A stretch of DNA of 5,008 nt from JALYUA01 sp040004225 (GCA_040004225.1 JBDUBI010000254.1:1-5008), one strand, 5' to 3'; positions 1 to 4,866 are shown, numbered from the stretch's first letter. A program made the numbers and translations. Notes: generated by a model not told the origin, from the sequence alone.

Positions 1-22
1 GCGTTCGCCCGCAGGCGAACGC
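1..22 (-). terminator. Perfect hairpin downstream of the BON lipoprotein gene
   Basis: GCGTTCGCC and GGCGAACGC form a perfect 9-bp stem around a 4-nt loop (CGCA). It lies 36 bp past the stop codon of the minus-strand BON gene, so it could end that transcript. Any U tract for the minus strand would fall outside the window, so termination is not proven. It could also be the edge of a dispersed repeat. Confidence 0.4.
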
Positions 23-58
23 AGGTCCCGCAGTGAGCGAAGGCGACGGTTGGCGGCG

Positions 59-517
59 TTATCGCGCCGGAGCCACCGTCACGCCCGGCGTGACATCGGT
101 CGTCGTCGTGCTCGTGGTCGTCGTCGTGGTCCCGGTCGTGGTTGTCATCTCCGCCGAGGGCGAGGGCGACGGCGCGGGCGCCCCACTGCTCGTCATGCCG
201 CCGCCGCCCGAGGAGTCGCCCATGATCTGAAGTGCGCTGTTGACGCTCACGACGCCTTCCGCCGCCTTCGCCACGGCTTCCGCGCGCGACTTTTCATCCT
301 GGTTGTGCACGGGGCCGGAGAGAGTCACGACGCCATTCGTCACGTTCACATCGAGACTGGTGAGGGTCGCCGCGCCGACGTCGGAGGCGAGCTTTGATTT
401 GATGCCCGCCTTGATCTTTGCGTCCCGAGCCTGACCCTCGACCGTCTCATTCGGGCGGCAGGCGGCGACCGAAACGACCGCCGCGAGCACGAGGAATACC
501 CGGGTGTATGTCTTCAT
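59..517 (-). CDS. BON-domain lipoprotein with Thr-rich tail
   Basis: This 152-residue protein starts with a lipoprotein signal peptide: a basic N-terminus, a hydrophobic stretch at about 7-18, and the lipobox V17-A18-A19-C20, so C20 should be lipidated. A single BON domain spans roughly 31-99. Its signature is the turn N61-G62-V63-V64-T65-L66-S67-G68 followed by the helix E75-A86 and the V89-V90-S91-V92-N93 strand. BON domains occur in OsmY-like envelope proteins and are thought to bind membranes or other envelope parts. The remainder is low complexity: a Gly/Ser linker, a Pro/Ser stretch (113-122), then 14 threonines in the 16 residues 125-140. The ATG is preceded by GGAGG six bases upstream on the minus strand. 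The gene lies 85 bp downstream of the co-oriented ATPase gene and may be cotranscribed with it. The exact role is unknown. Its domain and export assignments are solid. Confidence 0.9.
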   Translation of the reverse strand: MKTYTRVFLVLAAVVSVAACRPNETVEGQARDAKIKAGIKSKLASDVGAATLTSLDVNVTNGVVTLSGPVHNQDEKSRAEAVAKAAEGVVSVNSALQIMGDSSGGGGMTSSGAPAPSPSPSAEMTTTTGTTTTTTSTTTTDVTPGVTVAPAR

Positions 518-581
518 AAAGTTCCTCCACGGCTTCGAGCCAGCAATAGAGATGCCATGGCGGCAAAAGGCGGGCTCTCGC

Positions 582-594
582 GCCGGGCGCCGGC
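582..594 (-). terminator. Weak GC-rich palindrome after the ATPase gene
   Basis: GCCGG-GCG-CCGGC is a short 5-bp stem with a 3-nt loop, starting 9 bp past the ATPase stop codon. On the minus strand a TTTT run follows about 15 bases further on, too far for a classical intrinsic terminator. At most it could attenuate readthrough into the BON gene. The 518-602 spacer holds no other signal besides the BON ribosome binding site. Confidence 0.2.
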
Positions 595-602
595 ACCCTC
601 CC

Positions 603-1658
603 TCAGGAAAACCAGACGGTGGAGGCCCAGCCGAGAAAGCCGCCCGCCGCGAGAAGAAGAAGCCCGATCGCGACGAGGACCCATCGCGCGGCGGGAAACG
701 CCATCACCGGGCTGGCGGAAGGCTCGGGCGCGAACAGGCTTTGCCTCATCACACGCCTCGACTCGAGAACACTTTCCGCTCCGGCCACCAGGTGCGCCTG
801 CCTGATCGATTTACGGCGATCGTCGCCCTCTTCCGCGGCTGCGGATTGCGCGGCCTTCAGCACCGCGTTCTTGATGTCGCCGCCGGAGAGCTCGAAGCGC
901 CGAGCGAGCGCCGAAAAGTCGACGTCGGGCGCGAGGGGCGTTTTCCTGGGATGAACCTGCACGCGCCATATGGCGTCCCGCTCTTCGACGCCGGGCGCTT
1001 CAAACAGAATGTGCGTGCGGATGCGCCGTTCGAAAGCGGGGTCGAAATTGGCCGCGAGATTGGTCGCGAAGATCACCACACCGGGAAACGACTCGAGCTC
1101 CTCGAGAAGAATGTTGACCGTGTGATTCGCCTCGCGTTCGTATCCGTGCGAAGTCCCCGCAAACCGCCGGCTCGCGATGGCATCCGCCTCGTCGAAAAAG
1201 AGGACCGCGTCGGCGGAACGCGCCTCCCGGAAAACCGCGACGACGTTCTTCCCCGTTTCGCCGGCCCAGGCGCTCTCCATCTCGCCGTATCGGACTTTGA
1301 GCAGCGGGCGGCCGAGCGTGTGCGCGACGGCCTCGGCGCAGATCGTCTTTCCCGTCCCGGGTGGCCCGGCAAAATGAAACGCCAGCCCGAGTCCGGAGTC
1401 GTGGCGCTCTCCCAGGCCCCAGTCGTCGTAGAGAAGACCCCGCTTTTCGATCTGAACGAGCGCTTCCGCGAGCGCCTGGCGGGTCCGGCGAGGGATCACG
1501 ACGTCCTCGAACGTTCGCCGCGGCGAGATCACCTCGGCGAGATTCCTCCGGGAGCCGAGGGTCAGGAGCTCTCTCAACATGCTTCGGGATACGAGCAATT
1601 CGGAGGCCAGCGTCCCCCGGCCCGCCAGTTGCACAGCCGGGACCGGGGAGGGACCCAT
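603..1658 (-). CDS. AAA+ ATPase with C-terminal membrane anchor
   Basis: This 351-residue protein has one AAA+ module. Walker A is GPPGTGKT (98-105) and Walker B is AVLFFDE (151-157, D156 and E157). Sensor 1 is N200 in ATN, the probable arginine fingers are R211/R212, and the sensor-2 region is SGGDIKNAV (258-266). W131 in SAWAGE sits where classical AAA proteins carry the pore-loop aromatic, so the ring probably threads substrate. A single hydrophobic segment at about 326-344 ends seven residues before the C-terminus, giving a tail anchor. The N-terminal part before the module is short (about 50 residues), with no known recognition domain. Start choice is uncertain. ATG at 1658 overlaps the divergent metallothionein ATG. 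A TTG at 1694 would lie inside that gene, and ATG at 1580 would leave 76 bp for promoters. None has a clear ribosome binding site. The substrate is unknown. The nearest relatives I recall are single-module bacterial AAA ATPases, including those next to contractile injection systems, but no such genes are here. Confidence 0.85.
   Translation of the reverse strand: MGPSPVPAVQLAGRGTLASELLVSRSMLRELLTLGSRRNLAEVISPRRTFEDVVIPRRTRQALAEALVQIEKRGLLYDDWGLGERHDSGLGLAFHFAGPPGTGKTICAEAVAHTLGRPLLKVRYGEMESAWAGETGKNVVAVFREARSADAVLFFDEADAIASRRFAGTSHGYEREANHTVNILLEELESFPGVVIFATNLAANFDPAFERRIRTHILFEAPGVEERDAIWRVQVHPRKTPLAPDVDFSALARRFELSGGDIKNAVLKAAQSAAAEEGDDRRKSIRQAHLVAGAESVLESRRVMRQSLFAPEPSASPVMAFPAARWVLVAIGLLLLAAGGFLGWASTVWFS
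1645..1652 (+). promoter_or_regulatory. Shine-Dalgarno site setting the metallothionein start
   Basis: GGGGAGGG ends four bases before the ATG at 1657. It picks this ATG over an in-frame ATG at 1579, which lacks a site and would add 26 residues unlike any metallothionein. The site lies inside the first codons of the opposite-strand ATPase if that gene starts at 1658. Confidence 0.75.
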
Positions 1659-1806
1659 GGACGACAAATGCCAGCACGAGCCCTGCACCTGCAAGCCGAC
1701 CGGGGAGGGCGCCGCTCCCGATTTCTGCTCGGAGCCCTGCTCGCTTCACAAGATCGAATTTGGCGAATGCGCGTGTGAGCACGCGGAGTGCCGCGGCCAC
1801 ACTTAA
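1657..1806 (+). CDS. Bacterial metallothionein (SmtA/BmtA family)
   Basis: This is a 49-residue, cysteine-rich protein that should chelate Zn(II), Cd(II) or Cu(I) in the cytoplasm. It has eight cysteines (5, 10, 12, 24, 28, 38, 40, 45) and four histidines (7, 31, 42, 48). The layout follows the bacterial family: KCQHEPCTC at the start, a central CxxxC (C24, C28), and CACEHAEC at the end (38-45). H42 matches the histidine of the usual CxCxHxxC ending. H7 falls where cyanobacterial SmtA has a cysteine, as it does in the Pseudomonas-type proteins. The count is one lower than the nine cysteines of SmtA, so metal capacity may be slightly smaller. The start is set by a good ribosome binding site. 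The ATG lies in a CCATGG that also carries the divergent ATPase start. No metal-sensor gene (SmtB/ArsR type) is next to it. No promoter is clear, and it would have to lie inside the ATPase 5' end. Confidence 0.87.
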   Translation: MDDKCQHEPCTCKPTGEGAAPDFCSEPCSLHKIEFGECACEHAECRGHT

Positions 1807-2045
1807 ACGGAGGCGATCCTTTCCGGCCCGCGGTGGACAAAGATCGGCCGGGTTTGCGGTCCTGCCGTCGGATTCACGTCACCCGCGCGGGCAGAAACGG
1901 TCCGGGATGGCCTCGAGGCAGTCGAATCAGATGATTGCAACTCGCTGCCCCGAAACGTCTTACGGGTTCCGGCTCCCGGGTCGGCCTGATTTTGAAGAAA
2001 AGGAACGCCGGTTGCACGTACTCGATCCAGAGAGCGGAGGGCGTG
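1807..2045. other. Intergenic spacer, no gene seen
   Basis: This 239-bp gap follows the metallothionein. CCGGCC (1823-1828) and GGCCGG (1846-1851) could form a 6-bp stem with a 17-nt loop, a poor terminator. The part at 1992-2021 is locally less GC-rich (TTGAAG, then a GGAAC, then CACGTAC) and is the likeliest promoter area for the next gene. No convincing -35/-10 pair is visible. I see no frame with coding character. Confidence 0.4.
2036..2041 (+). promoter_or_regulatory. Shine-Dalgarno site of the 67-residue protein gene
   Basis: GGAGGG ends four bases before the ATG at 2046. It favours this start over an in-frame ATG at 1935, which would add 37 residues of basic, non-coding-looking sequence with no site of its own. 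Confidence 0.7.
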
Positions 2046-2249
2046 ATGGCAGCGGACTGGCTCGACAGCGCAAGGGAAGACATCGACGATCCCCGAAGAC
2101 ACACCCTGGGGGGATTTCGCCCCGGCCGCGGGTTCGGGGCCTCGGAGATGGACGAAGACGAAACCCTCTCGATCGAATTCGAGAAAGACGACGCGTCGCC
2201 CGAAGAAAACCCGTTCGGAGATCTCTCCGCCGCAATGCCGCGGCGCTGA
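2046..2249 (+). CDS. Small acidic protein of unknown function
   Basis: I do not recognise this 67-residue protein. It is strongly acidic, with 18 Asp/Glu against 8 Arg/Lys. It has a short N-terminal helix-like part (WLDSAREDIDD, 5-15), a Gly/Arg-rich stretch (GGFRPGRGFG, 22-31) and an acidic C-terminal part ending in ENPFGDL (54-60). There is no signal peptide, membrane segment or cysteine, so it is probably cytoplasmic and partly disordered. Support for it being a gene comes from the near-ideal ribosome binding site and GC-rich third codon positions. The gene stands alone between the metallothionein and a hairpin repeat that begins 26 bp past its stop codon. A CGTAC at 2017-2021 is only a half-copy of the palindrome found elsewhere in the window and may be chance. 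Confidence 0.6.
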   Translation: MAADWLDSAREDIDDPRRHTLGGFRPGRGFGASEMDEDETLSIEFEKDDASPEENPFGDLSAAMPRR

Positions 2250-2274
2250 ACGGTTTCACACCGCACGACAGATC

Positions 2275-2351
2275 TCATCCGGGGAGCGGAGCGACGAAGA
2301 ACCTGCCGCTGTGAAAGATCGGCAGCGGGTTCTTCGCTCCGCTCCGGATGA
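2275..2351. repeat. Dispersed palindromic repeat (CHPERSEE type), bulged hairpin
   Basis: The right arm (2323-2351) is fully matched by the left arm (2275-2311) except for three insertions of 2, 3 and 3 nt, all on the left side. That gives 29 paired bases around an 11-nt loop (2312-2322). The outer arm reads TCATCCGG plus AGCGGAGCG plus AAGAACC. Read on the minus strand in one frame it gives CHPERSEEP, the spurious peptide I know from a dispersed repeat of many GC-rich genomes. It starts 26 bp past the 67-residue gene and could act as a terminator or RNA stabiliser, though no U run follows. No transposase or target-site duplication is visible. Confidence 0.8.
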
Positions 2352-2495
2352 CAACCTTCCGAAATCCCGCGACAACGCGGCCGCGCGCCGGGTGGCCTGC
2401 GGGGGAATCTGAGGCCTGAACCGGATTGCCGGCCCGTTCTCTCGGAGCTCGCTGAGGCGCATTCGGGCGGACCGTCGGACAAAGACCACAGTTAA

Positions 2496-2509
2496 GTACG
2501 GAAGCGTAC
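2496..2509. promoter_or_regulatory. Palindrome GTACG-N4-CGTAC upstream of the zinc-ribbon gene
   Basis: GTACG, GAAG, CGTAC form a perfect 5-4-5 palindrome centred about 45 bp upstream of the ATG at 2548. The same outer bases recur at 4026-4039. I infer an operator, probably for the Crp/Fnr protein encoded in this window. The rest of 2352-2547 shows no gene and no clear sigma-70 promoter. Confidence 0.5.
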
Positions 2510-2547
2510 CGACCCCGGGCCGGGCCGGTGAGTAACTTGACGTCCCC

Positions 2548-3168
2548 ATGATGACCTGCGCCGGCCCGGACCTCGACCGACAGATCGAGAAGAAACTAAA
2601 CGGCGACGCCAAGAAGAAGACGCCGCCGTACTCGACCAGCGAGAAAGCGGCAAACCGCCTCATTCGCCGTCTGGAAATGCAGGACATGCCGTGCACGCTC
2701 GAAGAGATCGACGGAGCCTGGTTCTGCACCTTCTGGGTTCTCCTGCCGGGCGGCCGAGAGCGGCTCTCGACGGGAAGCGGCGAAACACGCGCTCTGGCTA
2801 TCGCGCGCGCCGTCATGAACGCCCGCCTGGGAATGGGCGCGAGCCTCTCCGCGGCCCCCGGTGGCATCTCGAACCGGGTCCTTTGGGGTCACTCCGCCGG
2901 TGCGCCCGAGGCGTTCCGCCCGTGCGCTGGTTGCGGGGCGGACCTTCCGGCGCGGAACCGGGAAGCCATCAATCGCTTCTGCACCGTCTGTTCGTGGCGC
3001 GCGCATCGCGCCGATGTCGCCGGCGATGAAACCCGGAAAACGCAGGAGCCGGCTCGAGGAGAGGTGGCGCAGATCGTGATCGTCTCCGAAGGCACTCCCC
3101 GTGGCGACGGTTTCTCGGACGACCCTTCCCCGGACAAGAGCCCTGGAGCGCGGGTCAGCGAGATCTGA
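2548..3168 (+). CDS. ABA-sandwich-like protein with C-terminal zinc ribbon
   Basis: This is a 206-residue protein. After a short basic N-terminus, residues about 10-95 look like the small phage-type ABA-sandwich fold. PPYSTSEKAANRLIRRLE (26-43) resembles the PxYSTD-helix start of that family. It is followed by strands around C49-E53 and G56-V64, and a final helix T80-A92. Residues 126-148 form a probable zinc ribbon, C126-x2-C129 and C145-x2-C148. The tail after about 155 is polar and Pro/Gly/Asp-rich, so probably disordered. No substrate or reaction can be assigned. A role in nucleic-acid or protein binding would be a guess. An in-frame stop at 2533-2535 limits the start to ATG 2548 or the adjoining ATG 2551. 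Neither has a ribosome binding site, so translation may be leaderless or weak. A GTACG-N4-CGTAC palindrome lies just upstream. The gene converges on the Crp/Fnr gene with a 51-bp gap and no obvious terminator. The fold call is tentative, and the zinc ribbon is clearer. Confidence 0.75.
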   Translation: MMTCAGPDLDRQIEKKLNGDAKKKTPPYSTSEKAANRLIRRLEMQDMPCTLEEIDGAWFCTFWVLLPGGRERLSTGSGETRALAIARAVMNARLGMGASLSAAPGGISNRVLWGHSAGAPEAFRPCAGCGADLPARNREAINRFCTVCSWRAHRADVAGDETRKTQEPARGEVAQIVIVSEGTPRGDGFSDDPSPDKSPGARVSEI

Positions 3169-3219
3169 AAGCGATCGAATCCTTCGGGGCGGACCTGTCG
3201 ACGGGCGGAACGCGGCGGC

Positions 3220-3954
3220 TTAGTTCTCGCTGATCATCGCGAGCCGGTCGAAATGCCGGCGAATGACCCCGTAGCACTCGCACGCCACGCCTTCCAACCC
3301 CTCCCGGTCGATGATCTCGATCCGGCCCTGCCGGTAGGCGATGAGACCCTCCTCCCGCAACTCCCCCGCGGCCACCGTCACGGTCGCCCGGCGGACTCCG
3401 AGCATCATCGAGAGAAACTCCTGCGTCAGGAAGAAGTCGTCGCCGTCGACGCGGTCATGGGTCATGAGGAGCCATCGCGCGCAACGCTGCCGCAGAGAAT
3501 GGAGGCGATTGCATGCGGCGGACTGGGCAATCAGCGTCAACAGTGTCTGCGTGTAGTGCTGGATGATGTTGAACAGAGGGCCGCCGTTTTTGATCTCGTT
3601 CCGAAATGCGGACGCCTTCATTCGCAGCGCGTGGCCCGCAACCTGCACGAAAGCCTCGAGAGACACTGTGCCCGTCGCGAAAAACATGGGGAGCCCGACC
3701 ATGCCTTCATTCCCGACGGTCGCGGCTTCGACGGTGGCGCCATCTTCCATTGTCGTCACGAGCGACGCCACGCCGTTCAGCGGGAAATAGACATCGGTGA
3801 TCGCTTTTCCCGGCTCGTGCAGAGGCTGCCGGATTTCGAATCGGATCGGCTGAAGCAGCGGCTCGATGCGCTTGAAATCTTTGGCCGACAGTGAGGCCAG
3901 AAGATGATTCTTGGGAACGCTCTTGCCCCCGGGGGTGACGCTCGGCTTGGCCAT
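3220..3954 (-). CDS. Crp/Fnr-family transcriptional regulator
   Basis: This is a 244-residue DNA-binding regulator. Residues about 20-135 are a cyclic-nucleotide-binding-like beta barrel, including EPGKAITDVYFPLNG (47-61) and the TVGNEGMVGLP stretch (79-89). The dimer helix and its conserved continuation run at about 128-165 (LIAQSAACNRLHSLRQRCARWLL is the typical motif, 141-163). A winged helix-turn-helix covers 174-215. The cAMP-binding Arg/Ser pair of CRP and the N-terminal FeS cysteines of FNR are absent, so the signal is unknown. C148, C158, C225 and C227 are present but not in an FNR pattern. The recognition helix VRRATVTVAAGEL (187-199) lacks the CRP Arg-Glu-x3-Arg contact pattern. The start at MAKPSV is chosen because homology begins soon after and AAAGGG lies four bases upstream. 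The open frame continues 117 codons upstream but looks non-coding and overlaps the transporter gene. The gene is divergent from VIT1, and the shared 202-bp spacer holds a candidate operator. Confidence 0.92.
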   Translation of the reverse strand: MAKPSVTPGGKSVPKNHLLASLSAKDFKRIEPLLQPIRFEIRQPLHEPGKAITDVYFPLNGVASLVTTMEDGATVEAATVGNEGMVGLPMFFATGTVSLEAFVQVAGHALRMKASAFRNEIKNGGPLFNIIQHYTQTLLTLIAQSAACNRLHSLRQRCARWLLMTHDRVDGDDFFLTQEFLSMMLGVRRATVTVAAGELREEGLIAYRQGRIEIIDREGLEGVACECYGVIRRHFDRLAMISEN

Positions 3955-4000
3955 GATGCCCTTTCTCAGGTGTCGGCCGAGTGCCTTCTGATCCTGCGAT

Positions 4001-4046
4001 GTCAGCGACGGTACAGGGCGGAACCGTACGAAGCCGTACGTCAGCG
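4001..4046. promoter_or_regulatory. Candidate operator cluster between Crp/Fnr and VIT1 genes
   Basis: This stretch contains GTAC at 4011, 4026 and 4036. The last two form the exact palindrome GTACG-AAGC-CGTAC (4026-4039). They also form a tandem 10-bp near-repeat, CCGTACGAAG then CCGTACGTCA (4024-4043). GTCAGCG flanks the cluster on both sides (4001-4007 and 4040-4046). It lies 47 to 92 bp upstream of the regulator start and 111 to 156 bp upstream of the transporter start. By position it suits autoregulation of the Crp/Fnr gene and possibly control of VIT1. Binding is inferred. Confidence 0.5.
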
Positions 4047-4129
4047 CACACCTTGCGGGGTTCCGGCCCTCCCAAAACCGCGCCCGGGCGCACCAGGACC
4101 GGGGGGCGACGTTCTCCAGCCGCCATAGA

Positions 4130-4142
4130 GTGCAACGTGCAC
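4130..4142. promoter_or_regulatory. Inverted repeat just upstream of VIT1 ribosome binding site
   Basis: GTGCA-ACG-TGCAC is a perfect 5-3-5 inverted repeat ending five bases before the AGGAGG of the transporter gene. It could be an operator or fold into a small 5' UTR hairpin. It does not resemble a Fur or DtxR box. The purpose is unknown. Confidence 0.3.
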
Positions 4143-4146
4143 GATC

Positions 4147-4152
4147 AGGAGG
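4147..4152 (+). promoter_or_regulatory. Shine-Dalgarno site setting the VIT1 start
   Basis: AGGAGG ends four bases before ATG 4157. It picks this start over the in-frame ATG at 4130, which has no site and overlaps the inverted repeat. Confidence 0.8.
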
Positions 4153-4156
4153 CGCC

Positions 4157-4852
4157 ATGCCCCAGACCCCGCACGTCGAGAAACACTTCACGTCGTCCGC
4201 CACGATCCGCGACATCGTGATCGGCATGTCGGACGGCCTCACGGTGCCATTTGCCCTGGCCGCCGGACTCTCGGGCGCGGTGAGCTCGGCCCGCGTGGTC
4301 ATCACCGCGGGACTCGCGGAGATTGCCGCCGGCTCGATCGCGATGGGTCTCGGAGGCTACCTCGCGGCGCGAACGGATGCGGAGCATTACGCGGCGGAGC
4401 GCGCGCGAGAGGACCGCGAGACGATCGAGATCCCGGAGGAGGAGACCCGGGAAGTGATCGAGCTTTTCGAGGACTATGGAGTGCCCCACGGTTCGGCCGT
4501 CGAGGCGGCGCACGCGCTGCGAAAGGATCGGAAGCGCTGGGTCGACTTCATGATGAAGTTCGAGCTCGGACTGGAAAAACCGGATCCCGCCCGCGGCCGC
4601 ACGAGCGCCTTGACGATCGCGGGCTCGTACATCGCCGGCGGTCTGGTGCCACTTGGCCCGTACTTCTTCGTGAAAGAAAACAGCTCCGCGCTCCTCGCGT
4701 CCGTCGCGGTCACGATCCTGGCGCTCTTCCTCTTCGGGTGGATCAAGGGCCTCTTCACCGTCAAGCGGCCGCTGCAGAGCGCATTCCAGACGACGATTGT
4801 CGGCGGCCTGGCCGCCGGCGCCGCTTTCGCGATCGCGAAAGCGATCAGTTAG
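4157..4852 (+). CDS. VIT1/CCC1-family iron (or manganese) transporter
   Basis: This 231-residue inner-membrane protein should move Fe2+ or Mn2+ out of the cytoplasm, probably in exchange for protons as in plant vacuolar iron transporters. Segments in order are TM1 about 17-41 (RDIVIGMSDGLTVPFALAAG), TM2 about 47-71, a charged cytoplasmic helical metal-binding domain 72-148, and TM3 to TM5 at about 150-171, 177-198 and 208-230. The metal domain carries E85, E88, E96, E99, M132, M133 and E136. D26, E55 and M63 line the predicted path. With a constant offset of 17, all of these match the functional residues I recall for Eucalyptus VIT1 (D43, E72, M80, E102, E105, E113, E116, M149, M150, E153). 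The segment FMMKFELGLEKPDP is almost the plant sequence. No ferritin-like domain is fused at the N-terminus. Iron is the best substrate guess, and manganese remains possible. The gene is divergent from the Crp/Fnr regulator and probably under its influence. No Fur box was seen. Confidence 0.93.
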   Translation: MPQTPHVEKHFTSSATIRDIVIGMSDGLTVPFALAAGLSGAVSSARVVITAGLAEIAAGSIAMGLGGYLAARTDAEHYAAERAREDRETIEIPEEETREVIELFEDYGVPHGSAVEAAHALRKDRKRWVDFMMKFELGLEKPDPARGRTSALTIAGSYIAGGLVPLGPYFFVKENSSALLASVAVTILALFLFGWIKGLFTVKRPLQSAFQTTIVGGLAAGAAFAIAKAIS

Positions 4853-4866
4853 AGAGCCAGCACATA

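Noticed and set aside
603..1658. ATPase as part of a contractile injection system
   Set aside because: The AAA module resembles those ATPases, but no sheath, tube, baseplate or spike gene lies in the window.
504..1778. Long plus-strand open frame (424 codons) across the BON-ATPase region
   Set aside because: It is antisense to the ATPase, whose Walker A, Walker B and sensor motifs are intact. The translation is Arg/Gly-rich without any domain, as expected for a GC-rich shadow frame.
1000..1800. Minus-strand open frame overlapping the ATPase in another frame
   Set aside because: It is an Arg-rich shadow of the ATPase, with no motif of its own.
1361..2314. Plus-strand open frame of 317 codons across the metallothionein
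   Set aside because: It overlaps the ATPase, the metallothionein and the 67-residue gene in other frames, is very Arg/Pro-rich, and has no ribosome binding site or domain.
1874..2482. Minus-strand open frame containing CHPERSEEP
   Set aside because: That peptide is the known spurious translation of a dispersed repeat, and the frame runs antisense across the 67-residue gene and spacer.
3169..3219. Possible bidirectional terminator between convergent genes
   Set aside because: Only very short self-complementary bits (such as GTCGAC) are present, with no stable stem and no T run.
3253..3894. Plus-strand open frame of 213 codons
   Set aside because: It is antisense to the Crp/Fnr gene, which has clear family motifs. 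It has no domain.
3955..4305. N-terminal extension of 117 codons on the Crp/Fnr protein
   Set aside because: It covers the divergent promoter region and the start of VIT1, does not resemble the family, and ends where a ribosome binding site and ATG give the normal protein length.
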